A stretch of 64,000 nucleotides of DNA from Opisthocomus hoazin. Lineage: Eukaryota > Chordata > Aves > Opisthocomiformes > Opisthocomidae. The DNA lies in the NCBI RefSeq assembly GCF_030867145.1, contig NC_134420.1:7429823-7493822 (forward strand). The letters run 5' to 3'. Of this stretch, positions 54,601-62,648 are shown one piece after another. Within the stretch, counting starts at the first letter, position 1. Each line of letters opens with the position of its first letter. A program made the translations under genes and the position numbers. The notes below the pieces were generated by a model that did not search any database, was not told the origin of the DNA, and saw only the letters and a list, made by a program, of their open reading frames with translations.

Positions 54601-55902
54601 GTTTCAGTGAGGTGCGGTGGTTGTATCAGTTATAGCCGATAAAGCCCAGAACCTTTTGACTCTGGTTATCTGTACTTTTGCTATGGGGTTAATTTATCCT
54701 GTTGCCCTCTATAAATGGCTTTCATTCTTTCTTCAGTTTCCTCATCTGTAAAGTTGGAAGAATGCTTCCCTACTTCATTAGGGTTTGCCCCTTTGGGGAA
54801 ATGAGCTGTTCTTTCCCTAAGGTGTATTTACTGAAAAATCTCTCAGCATAGCATTCATAGCTCCAGTCTAGCCAAAGTCACAAAGAAGGACAGCCTTACT
54901 CTGTATTTTAAATGCTCTTTTGATATGAGAAATGCTACTTTGACAATGAAAATGCAAGAGAAGCAAAGCAAATTGCAGTGCTTTTGTCTTATCTGTTGCT
55001 TATTACTGGAAGTACTCAACGCTTTGTGGCAAAGGTTGAACCATTACCCTCTCCTCATGGATAAGGAAACCAAGGCAGACAGAAGTCACTTGTCACATAA
55101 CAGTACTTACTGAAGCAGTAATCGAAAGTCAAAGCCTTCTCCCTGCTTATTGACTCTGAAACCCAATCTAATTGAGGGCTATGTGAAAGGGTGCTTCAAC
55201 TTTGCAAAGGCATCTCAGTTAAGACTTCAGTTCAGCAGAACACTGGGTACACAAGCCTTAGCGCAGCTCAAAGGTTCAGAAGTCGAAGTACCACCTAAGT
55301 AAAATTTAAAGAAAACCTAAAAAGAGAGTGGGACCAAGAGGGAGATGGGAACTGGCGAAAGCATTTCTGCCAGAGAAACCAAGAACAAGAAAAGAAGCCC
55401 TGTATCACAGGACTTGAATTTCTGACGTAGGTCAGGATGGGCTTGCGAGCACTGCATCCGCAGCCTACAGGGGCAATGGGAGCAAGCTGCTCAGCAAAGG
55501 AAACAACATCTGTTTTATGGAACTTAGGCAACAGCTATACTGTAGCTCCTTCGGAAACAATGGTAATTACACACCTCTTGTGTTATCTTTGGATAACACT
55601 GTAATTACTATGTGTCATCACTCTAGCCATGATTAAAATAATTACCGTAAAAAGTCCCTTGTAAGTAGCATTTACTGTTCCGGTTTCCAAACATGTACAG
55701 GATTTTTTTTTTTTAAGTATAATTGCTTTCTCTGTTCGCAACTCAACTCAACATTATTTCCCCACCCACCTTCCACTTTATGCAGCCATCTGATGTTGTA
55801 GCAAAACTTTAACGTGTGTGAAATACTTACAGCTCTTCCAAGTAGGGAAAGTTCTTGAACGCATCCTCCGGTAGCCTTGTGATGTTATTCATGCTGATAT
55901 CT
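11333..55902 (-). CDS. LGR4: LGR4, R-spondin receptor (exons 2-18; exon 1 outside window)
   Basis: LGR4 is a plasma-membrane receptor with a large leucine-rich-repeat ectodomain and a class-A-type seven-helix domain. It binds R-spondins and, by removing ZNRF3/RNF43, strengthens Wnt/beta-catenin and planar polarity signalling. Seventeen exons join without a frame error: 2,668 coding bases giving 888 residues and TGA, against 889 in the human protein after the same residue. Exons (minus): 55902-55831, 40471-40400, 38721-38650, 26931-26716, 26054-25983, 24193-24125, 23542-23471, 23384-23313, 22696-22628, 22214-22143, 20568-20503, 19417-19346, 18353-18282, 17979-17854, 16483-16362, 15714-15640, 12609-11333. 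Most repeat exons are 72 or 69 bases and phase 2, the signature of the LGR4/5/6 group. LGR4 rather than LGR5/6 is shown by the hinge [10 protein letters not shown] and the tail ending YNIPRIKD. The signal peptide and N-terminal cap (about 62 residues) are missing. Residue numbers below assume the human length for exon 1. Confidence 0.97.
12610..15639 (-). other. LGR4 intron 17
   Basis: This is a 3.0 kb intron bounded by GTAAAT at 15,639 and TTCTTCTAG at 12,610. It holds no recognised repeat or gene. The 117-codon minus-strand frame at 14,684-15,037 has no domain or splice support. Confidence 0.8.
15640..15714 (-). CDS. LGR4: LGR4 exon 17: hinge segment
   Basis: The exon is 75 bases, with acceptor TTGGATACAG|CT and donor ACAG|GTAAAT. 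It enters and leaves in phase 1, so it could be skipped without a frameshift. It encodes about residues 502-526: [16 protein letters not shown], then [10 protein letters not shown]. The IIHCTP cysteine is the conserved hinge cysteine before helix 1. The first half is acidic and differs strongly from mammals. Confidence 0.95.
15715..16361 (-). other. LGR4 intron 16
   Basis: This is a 647-base intron. It includes an A-run of about 20 at 16,128-16,146 (plus strand) next to a CCCCCCCC run. Nothing else was recognised. Confidence 0.85.
16362..16483 (-). CDS. LGR4: LGR4 exon 16: cysteine-rich hinge
   Basis: The exon is 122 bases, acceptor TGTTTCAG|GT, donor GAGAAGG|GTAAGT, entering in phase 2 and leaving in phase 1. 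It encodes [19 protein letters not shown] and an acidic stretch ending MDREK (about residues 461-501). The CC...C cluster is the hinge that links the repeats to helix 1. Because entry and exit phases differ, loss of this exon would break the frame. Confidence 0.97.
16484..17853 (-). other. LGR4 intron 15
   Basis: This is a 1.37 kb intron. It begins with the weaker donor GTACGT and ends with TGTTTCAG. The open frames at 17,101-17,819 (plus) show no domain and are treated as chance. No repeat was recognised. Confidence 0.8.
17854..17979 (-). CDS. LGR4: LGR4 exon 15: last repeats and C-terminal cap start
   Basis: The exon is 126 bases, acceptor ACATTTCAG|AG, donor CTCCG|GTACGT. It encodes [19 protein letters not shown], then [19 protein letters not shown] (about residues 419-460). 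It is longer than a single repeat because it carries the final repeat plus the beginning of the capping region. Phase 2 in and out. Confidence 0.97.
17980..18281 (-). other. LGR4 intron 14
   Basis: This is a 302-base intron, GTAAGT to ATTTCAG. Nothing else was recognised. Confidence 0.9.
18282..18353 (-). CDS. LGR4: LGR4 exon 14: one leucine-rich repeat
   Basis: The exon is 72 bases, acceptor TTTCATTGCAG|CG, donor AACCT|GTAAGT. It encodes [19 protein letters not shown] then ALVN (about residues 395-418), one repeat with the LxxN core. Phase 2 in and out. Confidence 0.96.
18354..19345 (-). other. LGR4 intron 13
   Basis: This 992-base intron contains a CT/CAG-rich patch at 18,480-18,740, a TATATATATATATATA dinucleotide run near 19,111-19,126, and octamer repeats resembling a CR1 tail (listed separately). 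No gene was recognised. Confidence 0.85.
18986..19014 (-). repeat. CR1-tail-like octamer repeats
   Basis: Three near-copies of ATCACAGA (reverse of the CR1 3' tail octamer) stand in a row: GATCACAGGATCACAGAATCACAGAATG. The sequence to the right does not continue with the GGTTGGAAGGGACC expected of a CR1 body. It is therefore either a very short CR1 relic or an independent simple repeat. Confidence 0.5.
19346..19417 (-). CDS. LGR4: LGR4 exon 13: one leucine-rich repeat
   Basis: The exon is 72 bases, acceptor CACTTTGCAG|TT, donor ATCCT|GTAAGT. It encodes [18 protein letters not shown] then SSLRI (about residues 371-394). Phase 2 in and out. The LxxN core reads LQHN. Confidence 0.96.
19418..20502 (-). 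other. LGR4 intron 12
   Basis: This is a 1.09 kb intron, GTAAGT to TTTGCAG. Nothing else was recognised. Confidence 0.85.
20503..20568 (-). CDS. LGR4: LGR4 exon 12: one short leucine-rich repeat
   Basis: The exon is 66 bases, acceptor TGTTTTGAAG|GG, donor GAAAT|GTAAGT. It encodes [16 protein letters not shown] then HSLEE (about residues 349-370). This 22-residue repeat lacks the usual extra two residues, as in mammalian LGR4. The acceptor has a purine at -3 (AAG), slightly weaker than its neighbours. Confidence 0.95.
20569..22142 (-). other. LGR4 intron 11
   Basis: This is a 1.57 kb intron. T- and CT-rich tracts lie at 21,490-21,740. No gene or repeat family was recognised. Confidence 0.8.
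22143..22214 (-). CDS. LGR4: LGR4 exon 11: one leucine-rich repeat
   Basis: The exon is 72 bases, acceptor CTTTCCACAG|AA, donor ACTTT|GTAAGT. It encodes [18 protein letters not shown] then KVLRT (about residues 325-348). Phase 2 in and out. Confidence 0.96.
22215..22627 (-). other. LGR4 intron 10
   Basis: This is a 413-base intron, GTGAGT to TTCCACAG. Nothing else was recognised. Confidence 0.9.
22628..22696 (-). CDS. LGR4: LGR4 exon 10: one irregular leucine-rich repeat
   Basis: The exon is 69 bases, acceptor TTTTTTTAG|GG, donor GAGTTT|GTGAGT. It encodes [19 protein letters not shown] then LES (about residues 302-324). It contains an N-glycosylation sequon (NLT). This is the irregular repeat region near the middle of the ectodomain, as in mammals. 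Confidence 0.95.
22697..23312 (-). other. LGR4 intron 9
   Basis: This is a 616-base intron with an A-run near 23,197-23,209. Nothing else was recognised. Confidence 0.85.
23313..23384 (-). CDS. LGR4: LGR4 exon 9: one leucine-rich repeat
   Basis: The exon is 72 bases, acceptor ATTTCCCAG|AC, donor TCTCT|GTAAGT. It encodes [18 protein letters not shown] then SDLHS (about residues 278-301), with a sequon (NLS). Phase 2 in and out. Only 86 bases separate it from exon 8. Confidence 0.97.
23471..23542 (-). CDS. LGR4: LGR4 exon 8: one leucine-rich repeat
   Basis: The exon is 72 bases, acceptor ATACCCTTAG|GG, donor ACGAT|GTAAGT. It encodes [18 protein letters not shown] then PLLRT (about residues 254-277). 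Intron 8, between this exon and exon 9, is only 86 bases (23,385-23,470), the shortest in the gene. Confidence 0.97.
23543..24124 (-). other. LGR4 intron 7
   Basis: This is a 582-base intron, GTGAGT to CCCTTAG. Nothing else was recognised. Confidence 0.85.
24125..24193 (-). CDS. LGR4: LGR4 exon 7: one leucine-rich repeat
   Basis: The exon is 69 bases, acceptor TTTCTTCTAG|GG, donor GAGTT|GTGAGT. It encodes [18 protein letters not shown] then SLKE (about residues 231-253). Phase 2 in and out. Confidence 0.96.
24194..25982 (-). other. LGR4 intron 6
   Basis: This is a 1.79 kb intron with an A-run of about 18 at 24,526-24,543 and a GC-richer patch at 25,070-25,530. No gene was recognised; the frames in the patch lack starts or splice sites I could support. 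Confidence 0.8.
25983..26054 (-). CDS. LGR4: LGR4 exon 6: one leucine-rich repeat
   Basis: The exon is 72 bases, acceptor GTTTTTTAG|AC, donor ACCTT|GTAAGT. It encodes [18 protein letters not shown] then DNLET (about residues 207-230). Phase 2 in and out. Confidence 0.97.
26055..26715 (-). other. LGR4 intron 5
   Basis: This is a 661-base intron, GTGAGT to TTTTTTAG. Nothing else was recognised. Confidence 0.85.
26716..26931 (-). CDS. LGR4: LGR4 exon 5: three fused leucine-rich repeats
   Basis: The exon is 216 bases (three times 72), acceptor TTAATGTAG|GC, donor GTTCT|GTGAGT. It encodes about residues 135-206: [18 protein letters not shown], then [18 protein letters not shown], then [17 protein letters not shown], ending TNLSSLVV. 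The repeat period inside the exon matches that of the single-repeat exons, so two introns appear to have been lost, or never gained, here. One sequon (NLS) lies near the end. The repeats in this part belong to the concave R-spondin-binding face in known LGR4 and LGR5 structures. Confidence 0.97.
31453..31478. repeat. AAAAC pentamer microsatellite
   Basis: About five copies of AAAAC stand in tandem after AAGGAAAA. This is a simple repeat, probably from a decayed A-rich tail. No retroposon body was recognised beside it. Confidence 0.8.
33058..33085 (+). repeat. CR1-tail-like octamer repeats (ATTCTGTG)
   Basis: ATTCTGTG-ATTCTGTG-ATTCTGTAATTC is the avian CR1 3' tail unit in plus orientation. 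The sequence to its left does not show the CR1 3' body (GGTCCCTTCCAACC). It is either the last few bases of an extremely truncated insertion or a coincidental simple repeat. Confidence 0.5.
36173..36214. repeat. Homopyrimidine/homopurine tract
   Basis: About 40 bases are pyrimidine on the plus strand, with a single G interrupting (CCCCTCCG, then a C10 run, T and C blocks), followed by an A-run. This is a simple, low-complexity tract with no coding signal. Confidence 0.8.
37500..37745. promoter_or_regulatory. Intragenic CpG island in LGR4 intron 4
   Basis: Roughly 34 CpG dinucleotides fall within 37,511-37,720, in about 75% GC sequence, against AT-rich intron on both sides. It lies between exon 5 and exon 4, far from the canonical promoter, which is outside the window. 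Known intragenic CpG islands often mark alternative or antisense promoters. A GTGAGT donor follows on the minus strand (37,328) and a GTAAGC donor follows on the plus strand (37,975). Direction and use cannot be told from sequence. No homology to a known retrogene was recognised. Confidence 0.65.
37775..38649 (-). other. LGR4 intron 4, 5' part
   Basis: This is AT-rich intron between the internal CpG island and exon 4. It contains TCTCTCTCTCTGTAG|GTAAGC at 37,963-37,980, which reads as both an acceptor and a donor on the plus strand. Nothing else was recognised. Confidence 0.75.
38650..38721 (-). CDS. LGR4: LGR4 exon 4: one leucine-rich repeat
   Basis: The exon is 72 bases, acceptor GATTTTTACAG|CA, donor TCCTT|GTAAGT. 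It encodes [18 protein letters not shown] then SGLQS (about residues 111-134), close to mammalian LGR4. Phase 2 in and out. Confidence 0.97.
38722..40399 (-). other. LGR4 intron 3
   Basis: This is a 1.68 kb intron holding a short CR1 tail fragment (listed separately). Nothing else was recognised. Confidence 0.85.
39395..39462 (-). mobile_element. CR1 LINE 3'-terminal fragment
   Basis: Read on the plus strand it begins AATCATAGAATCACAGAATCA, then TTAAGGTTGGAAAAGACCTC, then TAAGATCATCAAGTCCAACC. This is the reverse complement of the 3' end of avian CR1 subfamilies, so the insertion is in the minus orientation, the same as LGR4. The match fades after about 39,462, so only some 65-70 bases remain recognisable. 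Confidence 0.85.
40400..40471 (-). CDS. LGR4: LGR4 exon 3: one leucine-rich repeat
   Basis: The exon is 72 bases, acceptor TTTTTTTCCAG|GC, donor GTTCT|GTAAGT. It encodes [18 protein letters not shown] then KELKV (about residues 87-110). Phase 2 in and out. Mammals have EL-QLAGND at the start, so this is nearly identical. Confidence 0.97.
48646..48691. repeat. Two-copy 23-bp tandem repeat
   Basis: The unit beginning ACGGGTCTTAAAGC is present twice, at 48,646-48,668 and 48,669-48,691, with two mismatches between copies. Inside each unit GGTCTT occurs twice, so the tract looks like a shorter 11-12 base unit that was itself duplicated. It follows AATAAA (48,626-48,631) by about 15 bases. Confidence 0.85.
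54470..54570. repeat. Possible old interspersed repeat (unclassified)
   Basis: The segment with ACACTTTATTAGACCAACCA, TAGCTGGGG and AACCTTTCTTCAGG resembles a family I recall as scattered through reptile and bird genomes, but I cannot name it with confidence. It carries no coding potential. Confidence 0.3.
54700..54800 (+). mobile_element. MIR SINE remnant, plus orientation
   Basis: CAGTTTCCTCATCTGTAAA at 54,734-54,752 is identical to the MIR core. It is followed at the expected spacing by CCCTACTTCATTAGGGTTTG, against the MIR CCTACCTCATAGGGTTG. MIR spread before mammals and birds separated, so surviving copies in a bird are very old and few. The flanks are too diverged to set exact ends. 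Confidence 0.65.
55043..55148 (-). mobile_element. MIR-like SINE remnant, minus orientation
   Basis: ATAAGGAAACCAAGGCA, AAGTCACTTG, TCACATAACAGTACTTAC and AATCGAAAGTCAAAGCC follow, in order, the reverse complement of MIR (ATGAGGAAACTGAGGCA ... AAGTGACTTG ... TCACACAGCTAGTAAG ... TTCGAACCCAGG ... CAAAGCC). The match is weaker than for the copy 300 bases to the left. Confidence 0.5.
55831..55902 (-). CDS. LGR4: LGR4 exon 2: first complete leucine-rich repeat
   Basis: The exon is 72 bases, acceptor CTTCTTCTCCAG|AG, donor GAGCT|GTAAGT. It encodes [18 protein letters not shown] then PYLEE (about residues 63-86), with a sequon (NIT). The first base completes a codon begun in exon 1, so exon 1 must end in phase 2. 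This is the most 5' LGR4 exon in the window. Confidence 0.97.
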
Positions 55903-58900
55903 CTGGAGAAGAAGACATAAAGATTTATCAATAAACAGCAACGGATTTTTACACTCTAGGAAAAGGAGGAGAGAAAGAAAGCCTAATCAGATGTTATGAC
56001 AACAAAAAAAATATTCTAGCATCACACAGCAATATCCCTTTCTAGCAATGCACTAAACTTTCAAAGCACAGTAATTTGAGAATCTAGTCACAGCAAACAC
56101 CTATATAATGGAAAGCCAATAAAAAAAGTTTTCTGACACGTCTAAGCAAAAAAAAAAAATTATTGTGAAACTACAGGGTATGCATGCAAGGAAGAGGCTC
56201 TACAGTACTGATATCCCCAGTACTGATTTTTACCAACTTACACATGCATCCAATTTTAACACAGATGATTAAGACCGCTCTAAAACCACAGCATATGAAA
56301 AAATTAAAAAAAAAAAAAAATTGTGACCACCCACCATGCAAATCTTCATCCCACAATGTCTTTTTTTAAGGAAAAAAAAAAAAAGAATACACGCATTGGG
56401 ACTTAACAAGGCACTTCTGGCAAACATGGCTTCTGGAACAACTGACAAGAATAGCAGAAACATGTCCTAGCTCTACCACAGTCTTCCCCCCCCAAAACCT
56501 ATAGCAGTCCTCAAGGTAATAGTTTTAAGCAGATTTCACTCTCAGTCTGTGAGCAGAGACAGGCCAGCAGCAAGTGCTTACATGATAGGTATGCAGACCT
56601 GTTCAGCTTTTTTCTTTCCGAAGGAGCAGTAAGTGGCAAACTTGGTGCCATCACCTCAGTTCACACCTACACAACCATCACAGATAATCCCGTCCTAAAG
56701 CAAGTTATTACTCAATGCGAGTAAAAGCAGCATGAAAACAATTCAGTTTGATAATTAAACTAATAACTGCCTAACAATTCATGACATAACCCAAGTTCTT
56801 ACTTTTCACTTGGTTACTGCTTCCTTCTGCTTGCTATCTTCCACACGCTGTTCTCTGGCATCTATGTGCCACCTCCTCACCTATTTCATGCAAAAAGCAA
56901 ATAAACAAAACCAAACCACCCCCTCCATCTCACTGACAGTCAACCAGAACCACTGAAGCTCCTGCATGAAGATCTGCAGGGTTGATCACTGCATGCAGGA
57001 CAGCAGATTGTTTGCCACCTAAAAAGTTTGACCTTGGAATAAAGTACCAGCCCTTGCCTGCTGCTGGGGTAGATGTTCTTAGCCCATCCATAGCCACCAC
57101 TATTTTTCAAATACCTGCCTCAACTGGAATTATCACTTCTTCCAATGAGGCAGAGAGACTCTTCCTGCTGTAGTGGAAGGGCACAAATCCCTGAAGAACT
57201 ATTTTGTAGCAGCAAAAACAACCCCCTTGAGAAATCAAAGAGTTTCACGCTGGGGATATCTTCCATGGCTCCCATCCCTGACAGCAGTGGGTGCTGACCT
57301 TCGGAGGTTCAGAGTCAGGCCCCTGAGGGGAGCAAGGAGCATGTGGAGGGGTCAGTGTTGCTTCTGAGGAAACGGTGTCTCAGAACATTTGTGCCTTATT
57401 TCATGCTACGCCGAACCGAATGCCATGTCAGTACCACACAACCTACCAAAAATGTTGCAGCAGCTAAGTAAACCACTTCTTGCAAAGAGCGCTCACGTTA
57501 TTCCTCCAGCTGCCAGACCATAATGTCTAACACAGCTCATTAAAAAAAGCTTCCTTATTTATACCGACAACAGAATGCACTATGTAGAAAAACCCCACAG
57601 TTACTGGGGAGGAAAAATATTGACGATGTCAACTGATGTTAGTGAATTTATGCTGAGATTAACAAGTAACTGGCAACTGGCCTGCTGCCCCGACCAAGCA
57701 GCACAGGCCCCCAGCCGCCACCGCCGAACACCGCACTCTTACACTGAATCTATATTGTTTCTTTAAACTAAATGCTTGTTAAATAGCAGGCCAAAACTTC
57801 CTTCCTCGTACCCCAGTGTAAACCAAGAGAGTTATTCCTCAGCAGCTGTGAAGAGTGTACTAACGGAACTCAAGAGCAGTGGAGACCAGAATCAGGTTCA
57901 GCACATACAAAACAAACGTAACTGTGAGAGAGGACCAAGAAAATCCACTACAGCACAACAGGCTCCCTCACTAAGCTCCAGAAGGAGCTGAAATGGAGAT
58001 GATTTAGATGATTTATTTCTCAACTCTACCACCTGCCTGCTTTAAGAGGTGCTTTGTGTCTCGGCAGCAGCTTGGGTACCATGAGATGCTGCAGGGGACG
58101 TTTTTCTTCTTGTGCAGGAAAGTAAATAAAAGTATCAGATACACGAAGCGTCAGCTGTCAGCTCCACGGGAGAATGCAACTTTTATTCTCCCTACCCCCC
58201 ACAGACAGTTTTCAAGTTGTCATGAATACACACGTGTTTCACACATCCAGGCTAGTCCTCTCCTTTCCACAGGGCTACACATTCCATTCCAGTATCAACT
58301 GGGAAGCATTTATGAGTAGGGCTGAATGGTGAGAAGGGAGTGGAGACCCTTCATGAATCCTAAGAAACAGTAACCTGTGCAAGAAAATCACAACTCTCTC
58401 AAAAGACTGTCCAGGTGATATAAAACCCTATTATTTTATATACCATATTAAATGGTGGTAGTGAAAATAACAGTAGATATCATCAGAAAACACTTTATAC
58501 ATCGCTTTATCAAGTATTTTTACACTATGTGACACCTCTTTAGGACAGAAGTAATAAGAAATCACATCCATCTGAAAGCAATGGTCTTGGCAGATTTGAG
58601 TTATAAATGCCTAGTTTTCAGAAGTGTCCTATGCAATCCTAAACTAAGTCAGTGGAAACCATGTAGAGACACAGCATGGCTGACATCCAAATTCTACATA
58701 ATTTCAGCTTTCTCTGGGATCTGAAATTAGCAAAGAATGTTTTTTGCCTGTAGCTCCAAATGTTGGCATCTACAATTTTAACACGGGGAGTAGGCTCTTT
58801 GGATGTCAGCACAAACCAAAACACCTTAATAATGAAGATTTGAGAAGCATCACCAATGTCCATGAATTCTACTGAGATTCATTTTCAGCAAAACTGCATT

Positions 58901-60937
58901 TATAACAAAAAACAGGCACAAAGATGCATGGCAATTCTTCCTTTAGCACTACAATGTGAATCTTCAGGGACTGATTATCATGATGCCTTGCTACAAAGCT
59001 GGAATTACTACAAAGTTTCTGTATTTGCCTTCATTACATGTGATGGTAACTCCTACTCCGTAAATAAGCCACTCTTCATAGCACTGATTCGCTGACTTTG
59101 GCAAACATTAAGCCACCAATTTTCAAAGTTTCTTACTGACCACCATACAAGATTTAAATCAATTTTTAATTTAAAACATTATGTAAAAGCAGTTTTACTG
59201 CAGAAATCACAAACTGATTGCCAATGCCTCACCTGACTTCGGTAGATGACACTTTGAAAAACCGCTAGGAAAAAAATTAAGTTGCAACGTAGGACACGAG
59301 CAGGTGAAAATGCACTATCAGCAAAAAGCAACCAATATAGAAGGGGAAAACCACAAGGAATTGTAGAAACCCATATGAGACACTTGTTTATGTACATAAA
59401 ATAATACATATACAAATACACTTTTTATTTTCTTTTCATTTCAGCTTACAGAATATCCTCAGTCAAAGAATGAGTTCATGGGCACTATTTGCTGGTAATA
59501 AAATACTCCGTATTTCATAAGCTTCAATGCAAGAATTTACAAACAATATTAGCAAACACCCTAAATCTATCACTAAAATTCGATGACTTAACAACTACTC
59601 TCTAAAATGTTTTGCCTAGTAATTTGGAAGATACTTTTAATAACGCATGCTTTATAGAATTACAACAAAGATGCACCAGCATCATATACTATGACAAAAT
59701 AATGGCAAATATTCCCCCCCAAAAAAACACTGCCCAAAACAAAAAAACATTGTCAAGTTTCTACTGCTTTTATTTTAGAAAATCTTCATTTTACTATTCC
59801 TAAAATTTCAAAAAACAAATCAGTCTATGCAGAATCAAGGAGGTTGTCCAAGTAACAAAGATCAAATACTAGTACAGGCCTTGGATATGTCAAAGAAATC
59901 TCCACTGAGGAGCTGCCCTGCTCCACATGTTCCTCTACCAGAAAGACCTCATGGTCTATGAGCCCAGAGCTCATTTAAGGTCCTAATATATAAAATAAAG
60001 TTCTAAGAATGAACAAAATGAATACCCTAGAGTACTTTCCTGACCTACAGCAGTGGCCATGGGAACGATGCTATCACACCACAGACGGATCACGCCAGCC
60101 GTTGCCTAACGCCCCGTTTCAGCAGGGCTACGCTGAAGAACAACCCGCTCTGGACTGGCTTATTACACGCAGACTTAAGCCCCCTAAAAACAGCGCAACA
60201 CCTACCAACCTTTCCATTGCCACCAAAAACACCTCAAAAAACAGCAAACAAAATAAAACACCAAATAAACACCAGACCTGCCCTAAATTTCACTGGTACC
60301 CTGAAGTTCAGGCTCAGTATCTGAAAGGCTTTTCTTAAATTTCTTGTTCTTCACCACTTTGCAGTACAATCTGTCAGCCCCAGCAACCTACAGCTCCGTC
60401 TTGAAATTACACTCAGCCTCATGCTCATATTTGGGAAGCTCTCCCTGTGAAGCACAAAACAAACACAAGAGCCTTAAAAGGGAAAAGGCGAGGACAGCGA
60501 TGCCGTGGGTTTACACCGTCGATTCATCGGGAACAGGGAGGAGAACCAGGGGTAGACCTGCACCTTTCAGCAGCCAGCCATTAACCAGGCTTATCTGTAC
60601 TAAGCAGCCAGGCTAAATCTTCGCTCGGTAACCAACTTTAACGGAGGCAGGTCAGGGCGTGATCGGGCAAGGAGCTGGCATCGAAACTAAAACGACGAGC
60701 AGCCGAAGGTGGTAACCTCTTTAGCAAGAAGAGGCTGCATCTCGGGGATAACATGAATCACAGCCTTATAGTCAGGAGGAGTTTCGCCATTTCAGGTAGG
60801 AGAGATGTAACACCAGAACATAAACATAACTGTGCTCCCTCCTACGGTGCTAGCGCTGCCGCAGCTGCAGTTTCGAACGATAAATAAGGCTCTTGCACTC
60901 GGTCAGAAGTTTTGTCCTTCTTCCAGGATGGTACTAC

Positions 60938-61010
60938 AAAAAAAAAAACAACAGAAAACAAAACAAAACAAAAAACCACAAACAAACAACCCCCCCCCCA
61001 AACAAAACCC
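60938..61010. repeat. A-rich AAAAC/AAAC simple repeat
   Basis: A run of A is followed by AAAAC and AAAC units and then a C10 tract. It creates low-complexity Lys/Gln/Asn frames on one strand and Phe/Gly frames on the other, neither of which is a gene. Confidence 0.8.
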
Positions 61011-62628
61011 AACTAAAACAAGTATTTTGAAGAAACCTACTGAAAATGTTATTTCACCATCCCAGGTGCTGCAGAGATTAATTTTTACAAGCCAAAGGTG
61101 AAAAATCAAGCCACGGTACTCCAGCAGTCATCTGCTGTCTTCAGCCTGCTTCAGTAGATCTTTCCAGGTTATTCTGACAAGAGCTTTAATATTTTTTTCC
61201 AGCTTAGTTTAGCAAAGTCCCCTGCTTTCACCTAACACAGAAACACTTGAAGACTTTAAGAATACTTGTACGTATACTAGCCAGTAAGGACGCTAAGAGC
61301 TATGAAACCTCCCTCTGTTGACAACAGGCATCAAATGAGATAAATTCACTTGGGAGAGGAAAGCACCTTCACTGGACACAGTAAAATCACACATCACCAC
61401 ATCTCCTCTCTGCATCAAGCAGATTTAAACTACTCTTAAAGCAACCAGCAGTGGAGCTCACAGAAAGCTGAACTAGGCAATATACTGCACTTAAAACTTA
61501 TTTATTATACTCCTTCTGTGCAAGAATTCCGGTTAGTGATGGAAAGTTTTCGTTGTTCGGGGTTTTTTTTAAGGATTCCTTATTCTACCACTAACCAGAG
61601 TCAAACTTCCCCAGGCTTCAGGATGAGCAGAAACACTTCGTATCTTGAATGGAAACTTACTAATTCTCTCACATTTGAAAAAAAGAAACTCTTATCTTTA
61701 GGAAGTGGCTTCAGTCCCAGCTTTCATCAGTGGAATCACACAAAGGAGAATTAGATAAAACGCAGAGTACATCACAGTGTCTCCTGCAGGGCACAGATCG
61801 CTTTCTGTCTCATTTTAAAGCACTGTTTCTACCACAAAGTAGCCTGATCGTTGTTAGATTTACCCCAAACGGATTGCCGGAGCAGGATGCTGGCTAGAAA
61901 GGACAGCTGATGAGAGACGATGGAAACAGAGGAGGGGGACAATAATTCTTGCATGAGAAGAAAAGCTGCAACGACAAAGAAGGACCACAAAATGGGAAAC
62001 ACAGCCTTCCTCTACAGGAAGCTACAGAAAGGACAAGCAAAAATGATAAATAAATTAGCCCGAGATACAGGCAGAGAACGAAAGCTAATGACCCACAATA
62101 ACTGATGGGCATCGAAAAGGAAAGCGATGCTGGTGTCTCTGGACTGATGGACATTTAGCTGCAACAGATGTCTTTTTTTTTTTTTGACAAGACCTACCGT
62201 TCTTCACTGCATCTCCCCAGCCAAAGGGTGTGCACACTTTAGGCAAAGAAACCTTCCCCGCTACCCAGCTCTGGTGTGCTGGCACGTCTCCTAAAACACA
62301 CAGGAGATGCTGGTGCTAGGCTTTCTAACCCATGTTGCAGCCTTGGCTATCAACGCTTGGATCTTCTCACCATATTCACGTACCGTACCCAAAGGCATGC
62401 CAGTGCCCTAAAATACAACACTTGGTAAAAGAGATCTCAAGCCAGAAAGATGTCAAATATCTAGCTAGAGAAAAGGAAAACTAGATCTCAGTCAAACCCA
62501 ATCGAGACTGGCTGCTTAAAAAATAAAATCAAAACACCCCCCTGCACTTCATGAAGAGCTCACTTCATTTTGGCTCTCCACCTAACCTCTATCTTTTGTG
62601 AAGTTTAGAAGGGAAGCAGGAGAGGGAA

Positions 62629-62648
62629 GGAAAGAGAGAGAGAGAGGA
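62629..62648. repeat. Short (GA)n microsatellite
   Basis: AAAGAGAGAGAGAGAGGAG is a short dinucleotide run within purine-rich intron. Confidence 0.8.

Larger units (their letters stand above)
40472..55830 (-). other. LGR4 intron 2
   Basis: This is the longest complete intron seen (15.4 kb). It contains an LTR-like patch with a 23-bp tandem duplication near 48.4-48.7 kb and old SINE-like remnants at 54.45-55.15 kb. It also has scattered simple repeats such as the A-run at 53,882-53,890 and the T-run near 55,701-55,714. The many open frames of 60-140 codons (for example 42,972-43,361 and 49,408-49,833) show no domains or supported splice sites. Confidence 0.75.
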
